64,000 nucleotides of DNA from Neobacillus jeddahensis (GCF_000612625.1 NZ_CCAS010000001.1:121001-185000); one strand, 5' to 3'; shown: positions 45,129 to 54,374, counted from the first letter of the stretch. Numbers and translations: made by a program. Notes: generated by a model not told the origin, from the sequence alone.

Positions 45129-45167
45129 AAGACGATACCAATGAAACGGTATCGTCTTTTGTTTTCA
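45129..45167. terminator. Bidirectional terminator
   Basis: AAGACGATACC / GGTATCGTCTT followed by TTGTTTTC, between convergent gerPF-like and pbuX genes. Confidence 0.8.
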
Positions 45168-45177
45168 TATTTTCGCT

Positions 45178-46484
45178 TTACGCTACTGATTGTTGTTTAG
45201 CTGAACCTTTTTGCTGTTTGATCGGCTTGGCTACATTAAAGATGACATTTAAGAAGATCGCTGTTAGGCTCCCCGCTACAATTCCACTATTGGTTAGAAT
45301 TTTAATGCTTTCTGGCAATTGATCAAATAAGGTTGGGACAGTGGTCACACCTAAGCCAACGCCAACTGAGCAAGCAATAATCAACAGATTTTCCTGTAAA
45401 GAAAAATCTACCTTGCTGAGCATTTTGATTCCGGCTGCAATCACCATTCCGAACATGGCAATCATGGCACCACCGAGAACCGCCGTAGGAATTACCGTCG
45501 TTAAAGCGGCAATTTTCGGCACAAAACCAAGGAAAATCAAGATGCCCGCCATAGTATAAATTACATTTTTACCTTTAACGCCTGAAAATTGCACGAGACC
45601 GACATTTTGCGAAAAGGTCGTATAGGGAAATGAATTAAATAATGCACCGATCACACTGGCTAACCCTTCAGCACGATAGCCTTTCACTAAATCCGCTTCC
45701 GTTAATTTCCGACCTGTAATGTCACTAAGTGCAAAATAAACGCCAGAAGATTCTACAAGACTGACAATCGCAACAATCGTCATCGTGATAATTGGTGCAA
45801 GTTCAAAGGAAGGAACCGCAAAGTGTAATGGTGTGACTAGATGGAACCAAGAAGCGTCCCCAACTGCGGAAAAATTCACTTTCCCCATTAAGGCAGCGGC
45901 AAATGTCCCGGCAACTAACCCTAATAAGATTGAAATCGAACGGATAAATCCTTTAAAGAATCGATAAAGAATAATAATGAATAATAACGTTCCAAACGCA
46001 AGGGCAATGTTCGATACGGAACCAAAGTCAGGGCTACCTTCACCACCGGCTACATTATTCATGGCGACAGGAATGAGCGTTGTTCCAATAATAGTTACAA
46101 CAGATCCAGTCACAACGGGAGGGAAGAAGCGTATTAGTTTTCCAAAGAATTTGGCAATCACCATAACGATCAATCCAGAAATCAAAATCGAACCATAAAT
46201 GGCAGAAAGTCCATACTGACCACCGATGGCAATAATCGGTCCAACGGCAGTAAATGTACAGCCAAGGACAATCGGCAATCCAATTCCGAAGTAACGATTT
46301 TGCCAAACTTGTAATAAAGTGGCGATCCCACTAGTCAGAATGTCAAGTGAAACTAAATAAGCTAATTGCTTACCAGAGAAATGAAGTGCGCCACCAATGA
46401 TGAGTGGAACGATGACCGCTCCTGCATACATCGCTAGGACGTGCTGAATACTTAATGAAGCTGTTTTTAAGGGATGCTGTTTCA

Positions 46485-46485
<1 letters not shown>
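45178..46485 (-). CDS. pbuX: Xanthine permease
   Basis: A 435-residue nucleobase:cation symporter 2 (NCS2) transporter. It has 12-14 helices, beginning QHVLAMYAGAVIVPLIIGGA near residue 14. The family substrate motif appears in SLVESSGVYFALSDITGRKL near 240, and NSFPYTTFSQNVGLVQFSGV near 280. It imports xanthine for salvage by Xpt, whose gene overlaps it by one base upstream. The pair is controlled by the guanine riboswitch at 47215. Confidence 0.95.
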
Positions 46486-47093
<608 letters not shown>

Positions 47094-47097
47094 TTAA

Positions 47098-47160
47098 TAA
47101 AAAAAGCCCAAAGGTCATTGCTCACATCAATAATAGAGTGAGGCAATGACCTTTGGGCTT
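47098..47160 (-). terminator. Riboswitch expression-platform terminator
   Basis: On the minus strand AGCCCAAAGGTCATTGC / GCAATGACCTTTGGGCT, a 17-bp stem, followed by TTTTTTTATT just upstream of xpt. Confidence 0.92.
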
Positions 47161-47214
47161 CATGTCCAAATGGAAAAGAAAGTGCAAGTCAAAAAGTTGC
47201 AAAATCTCATTACC

Positions 47215-47285
47215 CACTCATAGTCAGATTGTTAATGGCAATCTGGTAGAAACTCGCGGGCCATATCCCCGCTATTATATGAGTG
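47215..47285 (-). ncRNA. Guanine riboswitch aptamer (xpt-pbuX leader)
   Basis: On the minus strand P1 arms CACTCAT / ATGAGTG enclose TATAATAGCGGGGATATGG, the GTTTCTACC core and CTGACTATG. The C in GACTATG is at the purine-pairing position, indicating guanine or hypoxanthine rather than adenine. Ligand binding would favour the downstream terminator and shut off xpt-pbuX. Confidence 0.93.
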
Positions 47286-47329
47286 AAACCGTATGAATTT
47301 ACTCACATTATAACATGGAAAAAAAGGAG

Positions 47330-47777
47330 TTCAATCCTTTTTTTGATGTAATAACGAATAATTGATGTTGTAAAGGAAATTTCATTCGTCTTTTGAAAGT
47401 GTATCCAATATGTATAGGACGGGGGCAAACAAGGATTAAATAGTCATTCAGTTTCGCTAGTTTTTGAAAGGAGTTTTATATTTTCGAAGATTCAAAAAGA
47501 GAGAACAACAACATACTAAATTCAACTTCTGTAAAAAATAAGCATTTCCGTACTGCGGGAATAGAAAAATTTCGAAATATGTTGAAACGAACCAGGGTAC
47601 ACTAAAAAGGAATAAAAAAATGTCCGTTTGTAGTGAACAAAATTGAAAAAATATGATAAAGTATAGTTTAGAAAACCTTACATACCACCATTTGATAAAC
47701 ACAGAGTGTCTTCTTGAGGAGGACAATTGTTTTTTTTGTAAATAACTAATCGATTTGTAAACTAAGGGGGAATAAAT
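47330..47777. other. Intergenic region upstream of kbl
   Basis: About 450 bp. One short plus-strand frame (47477-47602) has a good AAAGGAG but only an ATT start and reads FEDSKRENNNILNSTSVKNK onwards, about 41 residues. No other gene, riboswitch or T-box is evident. Confidence 0.35.
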
Positions 47778-48971
47778 GTGTCCAGCCATATTTTAGAGCA
47801 ATTTTTAAATGAAAATCTTGATGAATTAAAAGGGAAAGGTTTATATAATGTCATCGATCCACTCGAAAGTCCGAATGGACCTGTGATCACTATTAACGAA
47901 AAAGAACTGATTAATCTTTCTTCAAACAATTATTTAGGTTTAGCAACAGACGAACGCTTAAAAAAAGCGGCTTCAGATGCAATTGAAAAGTATGGTGTCG
48001 GAGCGGGTGCTGTTCGGACAATTAATGGAACCTTAAAACTTCATGTGGAATTAGAAGAAAAATTAGCGGAATTTAAGCACACTGAGGCAGCAATTGCCTA
48101 CCAATCTGGTTTTAATTGTAACATGGCCGCCATTTCAGCCGTTATGGATAAAAACGATGCAATCCTTTCAGATGAATTAAACCATGCCTCGATTATTGAT
48201 GGCTGCCGCCTTTCTAAAGCGAAGATTATCCGTGTGAATCACTCCGATATGGCGGATTTACGTGCAAAGGCAAAAGAAGCAAAAGAATCTGGTCTTTATA
48301 ATAAAATTATGGTCATTACTGACGGAGTTTTTTCTATGGATGGAGATGTCGCTTTACTACCTGAAATCGTAAAAATTGCCGAGGAGTTTGATCTCATTAC
48401 CTATGTAGATGATGCCCATGGTTCAGGTGTGCTGGGGGACGGTGCTGGAACAGTCAAGCATTTTGGCCTTTCAGATAAAATTGATTTTCAAATCGGCACA
48501 TTATCTAAGGCAATTGGGGTAGTTGGCGGATATGTGGCTGGCAAGAAAAATCTGATTGACTGGTTAAAGGTTCGCAGTCGTCCTTTCCTTTTTTCGACTT
48601 CATTAACTCCTGCTGATGTGGCAGCAAGTAAACGGTCGATTGAAATATTAATGGAAAGTACAGAACTAAACCAAAAGTTATGGGACAACGGCAATTACCT
48701 TAAAAAAGGCTTGAAGGAACTAGGCTTTAATATCGGGAACAGTGAAACGCCGATAACTCCATGTATCATCGGTGATGAAACACTTACACAACAATTTAGC
48801 AGAAGACTAAATGAAGAAGGCGTCTATGCGAAGGCGATTGTGTTCCCAACAGTACCACAAGGAACAGGACGTGTCCGCAATATGCCTACAGCAGCCCATA
48901 CAAAAGAAATGCTTGATCAAGCGATTGCCATTTATAAAAAAGTCGGTCAAGAAATGGGCGTTATTAACTAA
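47778..48971 (+). CDS. kbl: Glycine C-acetyltransferase (2-amino-3-ketobutyrate CoA ligase)
   Basis: A 397-residue PLP enzyme of the alpha-oxoamine synthase family. Motifs are [19 protein letters not shown] near residue 45, [16 protein letters not shown] near 207 and the PLP lysine in [17 protein letters not shown] near 243. It cleaves 2-amino-3-oxobutyrate with CoA to glycine and acetyl-CoA, completing the threonine dehydrogenase pathway with the next gene. The start is GTG 47778 after AAGGGGG, because the overlapping ATG frame closes at once. Confidence 0.93.
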   Translation: MSSHILEQFLNENLDELKGKGLYNVIDPLESPNGPVITINEKELINLSSNNYLGLATDERLKKAASDAIEKYGVGAGAVRTINGTLKLHVELEEKLAEFKHTEAAIAYQSGFNCNMAAISAVMDKNDAILSDELNHASIIDGCRLSKAKIIRVNHSDMADLRAKAKEAKESGLYNKIMVITDGVFSMDGDVALLPEIVKIAEEFDLITYVDDAHGSGVLGDGAGTVKHFGLSDKIDFQIGTLSKAIGVVGGYVAGKKNLIDWLKVRSRPFLFSTSLTPADVAASKRSIEILMESTELNQKLWDNGNYLKKGLKELGFNIGNSETPITPCIIGDETLTQQFSRRLNEEGVYAKAIVFPTVPQGTGRVRNMPTAAHTKEMLDQAIAIYKKVGQEMGVIN

Positions 48972-49058
48972 GTGTCGCGACACTTTACCCATTCGGGTGA
49001 CGTATGAATAAGGAATATAGAAACACTCAGCATAAGTGAAGAGGACGGAGAAACAACG

Positions 49059-50003
49059 ATGAAGCGTATTTTAATCACAGGGGCCTTAGGGCAAATTGGT
49101 TCAGAATTAACGTTAAGATTGAGAGATATTTATGGCGCAGACAATGTGATCGCGACAGATATCAAAAAAAATGATAGTGAAGCCGCCCAAAGTGGTCCTT
49201 TTGAGACGGTTGATGTTACCGATGGTACTAGAATGCTTGAGACAGCAAAAAAGTACAATGTTGATACGGTGATGCATTTAGCGGCTCTCTTATCGGCTAC
49301 AGCAGAAGCAAAGCCTGTCTTTGCTTGGAATTTAAATATGGGTGGACTAATGAATGCCCTTGAAACAGCAAGGGAGGTAAAGGCACAATTTTTCACTCCT
49401 AGTTCCATCGGCGCATTTGGTCCAACTACACCAAAAGATCTTACCCCACAGGATACGATTATGCGTCCATCGACGATGTATGGGGTAAACAAGGTTGCAG
49501 GCGAACTGCTAGCGGATTACTATTTTCATAAATTTGGTGTCGATACACGCGGATTGCGTTTCCCAGGCTTAATCTCCTATGTCGCTCTTCCAGGCGGTGG
49601 CACCACCGATTATGCTGTGGAAATCTATTATGAAGCCATTAAAAAGGGAAAATACACCTCCTATATTGACAAGGGAACCTACATGGATATGATGTATATG
49701 CCTGATGCGCTAAACGCGATTGTTGACTTAATGGAAGCAGATGCATCAAGATTACAGCACCGGAATTCCTTTAATGTTACAGCGATGAGCTTTGCTCCTG
49801 AAGAAATCGCGGCAAGTATTGCCAACTATCTGCCTGGCTTTGAGATTTCATATGCAGTGGATCCAGACCGTCAAAAAATTGCCGATAGCTGGCCGAATTC
49901 CATTGATGCTACTGCAGCAAAGGACGAATGGGGTTTCAAATACGAGTACAATTTAGATAAAATGACAGTAGACATGCTTGAAAAGCTACGCAAGAAATTA
50001 TAA
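49059..50003 (+). CDS. tdh: L-threonine 3-dehydrogenase, SDR type
   Basis: A 314-residue extended short-chain dehydrogenase/epimerase. The NAD site is ITGALGQIGSELTLRL at residues 5-20, the catalytic YxxxK is YGVNK near 146, and TPSSIGAFGP near 113 supplies the Ser. It resembles SDR-type threonine dehydrogenases, which oxidise threonine to 2-amino-3-oxobutyrate for Kbl. It is 87 nt after kbl and closed by a terminator, so they form an operon. Confidence 0.88.
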   Translation: MKRILITGALGQIGSELTLRLRDIYGADNVIATDIKKNDSEAAQSGPFETVDVTDGTRMLETAKKYNVDTVMHLAALLSATAEAKPVFAWNLNMGGLMNALETAREVKAQFFTPSSIGAFGPTTPKDLTPQDTIMRPSTMYGVNKVAGELLADYYFHKFGVDTRGLRFPGLISYVALPGGGTTDYAVEIYYEAIKKGKYTSYIDKGTYMDMMYMPDALNAIVDLMEADASRLQHRNSFNVTAMSFAPEEIAASIANYLPGFEISYAVDPDRQKIADSWPNSIDATAAKDEWGFKYEYNLDKMTVDMLEKLRKKL

Positions 50004-50010
50004 TACGTTA

Positions 50011-50041
50011 AAATCCCGGTCAATTAGATCGGGATTTTTTA
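50011..50041 (+). terminator. Rho-independent terminator of kbl-tdh
   Basis: AATCCCG / CGGGATT followed by TTTTTATC. Confidence 0.85.
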
Positions 50042-50067
50042 TCGTTATGTTGAATGGGCGCATATTT

Positions 50068-50172
50068 TGAAGGTTATGGCTATTTTTTTAGCATTATTGG
50101 ATCATTTTTAATAGGAATCGGCTCATTTTTCAACACGATTTTGGATCATTTTTTAGCATCATCGGATTTTTT
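50068..50172. repeat. Degenerate tandem repeat, about 22-bp period
   Basis: Roughly five units related to ATyGGmTCATTTTT: TATGGCTATTTTTTTA, ATTGGATCATTTTTAA, ATCGGCTCATTTTTCA, TTTGGATCATTTTTTA, ATCGGATTTTTT. It is non-coding, between the tdh and selD terminators. Confidence 0.55.
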
Positions 50173-50192
50173 GCCAAATAAAGGATAATACT

Positions 50193-50222
50193 AAAAAAAC
50201 AGCGAAGCGTTATGCTTCACTG
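50193..50222 (-). terminator. Rho-independent terminator of selD
   Basis: On the minus strand CAGTGAAGC / GCTTCGCTG followed by TTTTTTTA. The stem overlaps the selD stop codon. Confidence 0.8.
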
Positions 50223-51275
50223 CTGCCTTTTTACATAAATATATTTCTCTTGTTTCTCAACTACTCGACCAACTATGGCTGCGTGAACGACTCCTTTTGC
50301 GCGGAGCTGATCCACATATCTTATCGCATCCTCTTCATTCATGGATACAAGCAGGCCACCAGAGGTAATAGCATCGCAGAGAATAAGTTGTTCTTCATCA
50401 GGAATACCTTCGTATACTACATCATCACTAATCCACTTGTGATTGGATTTAGATCCTCCTGGAACAACGCCATTTTTAGCTAATTCGACTGTTCCTTCTA
50501 AGATGGGGACTTGTTGATAAAAGATTTCAAAGCTCACTTTACTACCACGAGCCATTTCACTTCCATGTCCCAATAAGCCAAATCCGGTAACATCTGTTAC
50601 TGCATGTGGCCGATACTCCATTAACACTTCTGCCGCTGTCTTATTTAACATCGCCATTGTTTCAGTGACAATCTGTTCTTGTTCTAAAGTTACCACACTT
50701 CTTTTAATCCCAGTTGTTAAGATACCGACCCCAATCGGTTTAGTTAGGACGAGAACGTCACCTGGTTGGGCGCCAACGTTTTTCCATACTTTTTCAGGAT
50801 GAACAATTCCTGTTACTGAAAGACCAAATTTGGGCTCTTGATCATCGATGGAATGACCGCCGACAGTAATGGCACCAGCTTCCTTCACTTTATCAGCTGC
50901 ACCGCGCAAAATATCGCTAAGTATTTCAGCCCCAAGCTTTTTAATGGGAAATCCGACTATATTCATAACTGTTTTCGGCTGGCCGCCCATGGCATAAACA
51001 TCGCTAAGTGCATTTGCTGCTGTTATTTGTCCGAACATATAGGGATCATCCACGATGGGGGTAAAATAGTCTACCGTCTGAATCAGGGCAATCGAGTCTG
51101 TTAATTTATAAACCCCCGCATCGTCAGAGGTGTCAAGTCCGACCAACAATTCAGGGACAGGTTCTTGTTTAGGTAATTGACGCAAAACTTGCGCCAGGTC
51201 CTCTGGACCAATTTTGCAGCCTCAACCAGCTTTTGTGGATAAAGAGGTTAGGCGAATTTTATCTTGTTCACTCAA
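50217..51275 (-). CDS. selD: Selenophosphate synthetase, itself a selenoprotein (in-frame TGA at active site)
   Basis: Makes selenophosphate from selenide and ATP, the selenium donor for selenocysteine and selenouridine. The conserved body (DTSDDAGVYKLTDSIALIQT, VDYFTPIVDDPYMFGQITAA, ITVGGHSIDDQEPKFGLSVTG) is uninterrupted from 51185 on. Upstream the frame continues through a single TGA at 51224-51222 to a TTG at 51275 with GGAGGTGA ahead of it, giving LSTKAG-U-GCKIGPEDLAQVL, residue 18 being the usual catalytic Cys/Sec of SelD (Cys17 in E. coli, in GAGCGCKI). Full length would be 352 residues, normal for SelD. A hairpin at 51209-51197 follows the TGA. Without Sec decoding, the protein would lose its glycine-rich catalytic N-terminus. 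Confidence 0.93.
51197..51209 (-). promoter_or_regulatory. Candidate SECIS hairpin of selD
   Basis: Starting 12 nt after the TGA, GGTCC-AGA-GGACC forms a 5-bp stem with a G-containing 3-nt loop. Flanking GCAAAA and TTTTGC could add a lower stem. The position and loop fit the bacterial SECIS model; it has not been folded computationally. Confidence 0.6.
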
Positions 51276-51341
51276 TATGTTCACCTCCATTATAATAGTA
51301 TACCTCTTTCATTTTAAATCCGCACTAATCGTGCAGAACAT

Positions 51342-51370
51342 TTGCAGTGGAAAAGGGATTCGGATAAAAT
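51342..51370 (+). promoter_or_regulatory. Candidate promoter of the SelW-like gene
   Basis: TTGCAG (51342-51347), 17-nt spacer, TAAAAT (51365-51370). Confidence 0.45.
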
Positions 51371-51417
51371 AGTAATTACTATCTTGGTATAAGAAAGTCT
51401 TGATTTAGGAGGATAAC

Positions 51418-51657
51418 ATGAAAAATTATCAAGTAACTGTTGAATTCTGCATGCAATGAAATTATGCACCAAAAGCCGCGAGTTTCGCGGAAGAATTGTT
51501 TAACCATTTTTATCGTGACATACAAAAACTAGAACTGATCCCTAGTTCAGGTGGGGCATTCGAAGTGACAGTCAATGGTGAAAAAATATACTCTAAGTTG
51601 GAAACTGGCGTGTTTCCAGATACTGATGAAATGATTGAGATTATTTCATCTAAATAG
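51418..51657 (+). CDS. SelW/SelT/SelH-family (Rdx) selenoprotein with Cys-x-x-Sec redox motif
   Basis: A 79-residue thioredoxin-like selenoprotein that stop-to-stop ORF calling splits. The ATG at 51418 has AGGAGG 5 nt upstream. Translation reads YQVTVEFCMQ, then TGA (51457-51459, residue 14), then NYAPKAASFAEELFNHF, then LELIPSSGGAFEVTVNGEKI and YSKLETGVFPDTDEMI before TAG. CxxU followed by the LIPSSGGxFEV and SKxxTGxFP blocks is diagnostic of the Rdx family, where Cys-x-x-Cys or Cys-x-x-Sec is the redox centre. A 6-bp hairpin follows the TGA and a strong terminator closes the gene. It is divergent from selD, 143 bp apart. Confidence 0.93.
51476..51490 (+). promoter_or_regulatory. Candidate SECIS hairpin of the SelW-like gene
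   Basis: Starting 16 nt after the TGA, CCGCGA-GTT-TCGCGG is a perfect 6-bp GC-rich stem with a loop beginning with G, inside the coding region. This fits the bacterial SECIS distance and loop rules. Confidence 0.7.
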
Positions 51658-51661
51658 AACG

Positions 51662-51696
51662 AACCCTCATATCAGTTGGATATGAGGGTTTTCTAT
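51662..51696 (+). terminator. Rho-independent terminator of the SelW-like gene
   Basis: AACCCTCATATC / GATATGAGGGTT, a perfect 12-bp stem, followed by TTCTAT. Confidence 0.85.
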
Positions 51697-51752
51697 AGTC
51701 GATAATTATATTATGTAAACTAATGCAAAAAAAATGAATCCAAAATGGGAAC

Positions 51753-52151
51753 TTAAGGTAAGGTAATGAATCGATTTTTTCCTAATCCTGTTTCTGTTTT
51801 TGAAATAAAAATCTCTAATATACCACTTGCAAAATGTGCGTGGACTTCATGTTTAATGATAAGAAAAGGGAATTCAAGCGAACGACATTTTTTGTATGAT
51901 TGTGCGGATTGGGGGGATTTATGGGCCGATATTTGTAAAGACGTATCTTCCATATACACCTTTATTTCTGATGCATCAAAGTCACTAAGAATCGCTTCCA
52001 CAATCCATTCGTTTTCCGTCTCATATAGATCGATTTGGAATTGTGTCTGGTCAAAATATGAGGTAAGTGGATCCAGAAAATAGTTTTCAAGCCATTTTTC
52101 CACTAATGCAAAATCGCAGGCCTGATTTGGATTTGGTTTCTTTTTAGTCAT
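51753..52151 (-). CDS. cotM: CotM-like spore coat protein (Hsp20/alpha-crystallin type)
   Basis: A 132-residue protein (B. subtilis CotM is about 130). The alpha-crystallin-like core is visible in FQIDLYETENEWIVEAILSD, KVYMEDTSLQISAHK and HAHFASGILEIFISKTE. CotM is an outer-coat component made under SigK (family knowledge). The start at 52151 follows GGGGG; an in-frame ATG at 52184 is less well placed. It marks the left end of the conserved cotM-sspP-sspO-citB block, here interrupted by selA. Confidence 0.82.
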   Translation of the reverse strand: MTKKKPNPNQACDFALVEKWLENYFLDPLTSYFDQTQFQIDLYETENEWIVEAILSDFDASEIKVYMEDTSLQISAHKSPQSAQSYKKCRSLEFPFLIIKHEVHAHFASGILEIFISKTETGLGKNRFITLP

Positions 52152-52331
52152 TTTCATCCCCCTTGCTCGTTTCATTTTATTCATACAGACTAAAAAGGTG
52201 ATTGTAATGTATAATAGAATAATAAAAACTGGCCAAACTTTTTTTATAATGGTGAAGAGGTAAGGTTTTGCTTGAAAACAACGTTATTCTCACTTTGGTC
52301 AAGTAATGGAATAGTGAAGGAGTACTTAATT

Positions 52332-53747
52332 GTGAAGGAATGGTTACGTTCATTACCTGCAGTCCACGAACTGCAAAATCATGTGAAATTTCACAATCTT
52401 TTAGACGAGAGTCAACTTTCACTCTCTCAACTTACGAAGCAATTAAAGGCTATTCTTGAGGAAATAAGGGAAACCATTCTCCATGATCAATGGTCTGGGG
52501 CAGTGCCTGGTACAAACCACTTTATTGAAAATGTGTTTACCATTTTAGAAAATAAAGTGAAGCAACAATTTGCCTATACACTTGAAAAAGTAGTGAATGC
52601 AACTGGAACCATTTTACATACGAATTTAGGACGGGCTAGATTGAGTGAAAATGCCATTCAACACGTTGTTGATACAGCCCGGAATTATTCTAATCTCGAA
52701 TATAAATTGAATGAAGGCCAGCGTGGTTCGCGTCATAGCCATGTAGAATCACTGTTGAAGGAAATTACTGGTGCTGAAGCGGCGATGGTCGTCAATAACA
52801 ATGCAGCTGCCGTTTATTTGGTTCTAAGGGCTCTTGCGAAAAATAAAGAGGTGATTGTTTCGCGTGGTCAGCTTGTCGAAATTGGCGGATCCTTTCGAAT
52901 TTCTTCCATTATGGAAGAAAGTGGTGCTAAGCTTGTTGAGGTAGGCACAACCAATAAGACACATTTGTATGATTACGAAAATGCATTCTCACCTGAAACC
53001 GGCATTGTCATGAAGGTTCATACAAGTAATTTTAAGGTAATTGGGTTCACGAAATCGGTGGAAACGAGAGAACTCATCCGCTTAACTAGTGGGGTTGAGG
53101 ATGTCATTTTTTATGAAGATCTTGGCAGTGGTGCTTTATATGACTTCAGAAAGCGTGGTATTGGTGATGAGCCGATCGTAAAAGAGGTCATTGAATGGGG
53201 AGCAGATGTCGTTACCTTCAGTGGTGACAAGCTCCTCGGCGGACCGCAGGCGGGAATTATTGCTGGGAAAAAGAATATCATTGATCAATTAAAAAAGCAC
53301 CAATTAGCAAGAGTGGTTCGGGTAGATAAGATGACCTTAGCCGCACTAGAAGGTACGTTAATCGACTATGCCCGTGGGGAAGAGGCAATGAGAACGATTC
53401 CGACAATTCGTGATTTATTAGCGTCTCTTGATGAATTAGACGAAAGATCGAAGGCATTTGTTACAAACTTGTTACAAAGGACGAGTCGTTATCAGGCAAC
53501 TATTTTTGAGGATTCCAGTCAAGTGGGTGGAGGCACGATGCCTGATGTATTGCTACCGTCCATGGTGATTGCCTTGAAGCATGATTCATTTACAGCGGAA
53601 CAGCTCGCTAGGAAATTACGGACAGAGTCTCAGCCTGCCATCGTCGCCCGCATTCAAAAGGATGAAGTAGTCCTTGACCTCAGAACAGTTTCTAGCGAGG
53701 ATGAAAGCTTCTTGTTAGACGCAATAGTAACTGTGGACCCCTCTTAA
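52332..53747 (+). CDS. selA: L-seryl-tRNA(Sec) selenium transferase
   Basis: A 471-residue PLP enzyme converting Ser-tRNA-Sec to Sec-tRNA-Sec with selenophosphate. The N-terminus KEWLRSLPAVHELQNH is typical. VNATGTILHTNLGRARLS, LEYKLNEGQRGSRHSHVE and VVNNNAAAVYLVLRALAK are SelA blocks. Lys300 in TFSGDKLLGGPQAGII binds PLP. GTG 52332 is preferred because AAGGAG lies 9 nt upstream and it gives the family N-terminus; a TTG at 52272 would add 20 residues. selB and selC, which often follow selA, are absent here. Confidence 0.93.
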   Translation: MKEWLRSLPAVHELQNHVKFHNLLDESQLSLSQLTKQLKAILEEIRETILHDQWSGAVPGTNHFIENVFTILENKVKQQFAYTLEKVVNATGTILHTNLGRARLSENAIQHVVDTARNYSNLEYKLNEGQRGSRHSHVESLLKEITGAEAAMVVNNNAAAVYLVLRALAKNKEVIVSRGQLVEIGGSFRISSIMEESGAKLVEVGTTNKTHLYDYENAFSPETGIVMKVHTSNFKVIGFTKSVETRELIRLTSGVEDVIFYEDLGSGALYDFRKRGIGDEPIVKEVIEWGADVVTFSGDKLLGGPQAGIIAGKKNIIDQLKKHQLARVVRVDKMTLAALEGTLIDYARGEEAMRTIPTIRDLLASLDELDERSKAFVTNLLQRTSRYQATIFEDSSQVGGGTMPDVLLPSMVIALKHDSFTAEQLARKLRTESQPAIVARIQKDEVVLDLRTVSSEDESFLLDAIVTVDPS

Positions 53748-53760
53748 AAGAGGGGTTATT
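53738..53760 (+). terminator. Hairpin at the end of selA
   Basis: CCCCTCTT / AAGAGGGG overlapping the stop codon, followed by TTATTC. A modest terminator. Confidence 0.5.
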
Positions 53761-53782
53761 CGGCTTGATCCATTTATCGAAA

Positions 53783-53920
53783 TTACATATCGTGGTGTGT
53801 ATTGTGCTTTTGTCTTGTGTGGTTACGATTCTTTACTTTTTTAGAACCGCTTAACGGCTCTGGTTGCCCAGATTGTTTTGGAGCGTTTTTACGCATATCT
53901 TTTCCATCATTTTTGTTCAC
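53783..53920 (-). CDS. sspP: Small acid-soluble spore protein P
   Basis: A 45-residue protein: [20 protein letters not shown] and [19 protein letters not shown] match B. subtilis SspP almost throughout. These minor SASPs are made in the forespore. The start is GTG 53920 with GAGGAGGG 8 nt upstream. A SigG-like promoter lies at 53942-53970. In B. subtilis sspO and sspP form one operon; here an opposite-strand gene separates them. Confidence 0.93.
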   Translation of the reverse strand: MNKNDGKDMRKNAPKQSGQPEPLSGSKKVKNRNHTRQKHNTHHDM

Positions 53921-53941
53921 TTTTTCATCCCTCCTCTATTT

Positions 53942-53970
53942 TAGGATGCAGCCAATAGGTATTTTTATGC
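53942..53970 (-). promoter_or_regulatory. SigG-like promoter of sspP
   Basis: On the minus strand GCATA (53970-53966), 17-nt spacer, CATCCTA (53948-53942), close to GHATR/CATnHTA. Confidence 0.65.
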
Positions 53971-54034
53971 TGAATAAATTTTGCTGTTCTGAGCAATTTA
54001 ACGGTAAATAAAATGAAGGAGTGAATGAAGAATT

Positions 54035-54304
54035 ATGGATAAATTTCCTTACAATAAGGACAAACAACAAGCATTCCAAGCCGCACAACAAGGCTATGAG
54101 AATGCACAAGGTCTTTTTGAGACGATTGTAAGTGATAGTGCGAGTTATGGCCACCAACTGAAGCATCTAAAGGATGAGGTAAATGAAGCCTATCAGCAAA
54201 TTGAGAACGCCCTCGAGGTTGCTTCAGAGCATCAGCGCGATCAACTGGAACGATTCCAACAAGATTTGCAAAATATAGTTACCGAAGTTAATCTAGCAGA
54301 ATAG
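54035..54304 (+). CDS. Small coiled-coil hypothetical protein
   Basis: An 89-residue, Gln/Glu-rich, probably all-helical protein: KQQAFQAAQQGYENAQGLF and EASEHQRDQLERFQQDLQ-like heptads at residues 8-87. I do not recognise a named family. A GGAGTGA site is somewhat far from the ATG. It has its own terminator. It sits on the opposite strand between sspP and sspO, splitting what is an operon in B. subtilis, and so may itself be sporulation-related (inference). Confidence 0.6.
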   Translation: MDKFPYNKDKQQAFQAAQQGYENAQGLFETIVSDSASYGHQLKHLKDEVNEAYQQIENALEVASEHQRDQLERFQQDLQNIVTEVNLAE

Positions 54305-54340
54305 AAAAAGCAGGGGGGAATCCTCCTGCTTTTTCTATTT
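54305..54340 (+). terminator. Rho-independent terminator
   Basis: AAAAAGCAGG / CCTGCTTTTT stem followed by CTATTT. Confidence 0.8.
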
Positions 54341-54374
54341 ACGCCAACAATATTGGCACCTATTGCTCTTGATT

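Noticed and set aside
47457..47789. 110-codon minus-strand frame upstream of kbl
   Set aside because: AT-rich Phe/Leu-biased translation, no ribosome site, overlaps the kbl start.
51185..51275. selD as a truncated pseudogene starting at 51185
   Set aside because: The upstream frame is conserved right through the TGA, has a perfect ribosome site, and the TGA is exactly at the catalytic Cys/Sec codon, so read-through is the better explanation.
53936..54166. 76-codon minus-strand frame overlapping the 54035 gene
   Set aside because: No ribosome site. It overlaps the coiled-coil gene, which has its own terminator, and the sspP promoter.
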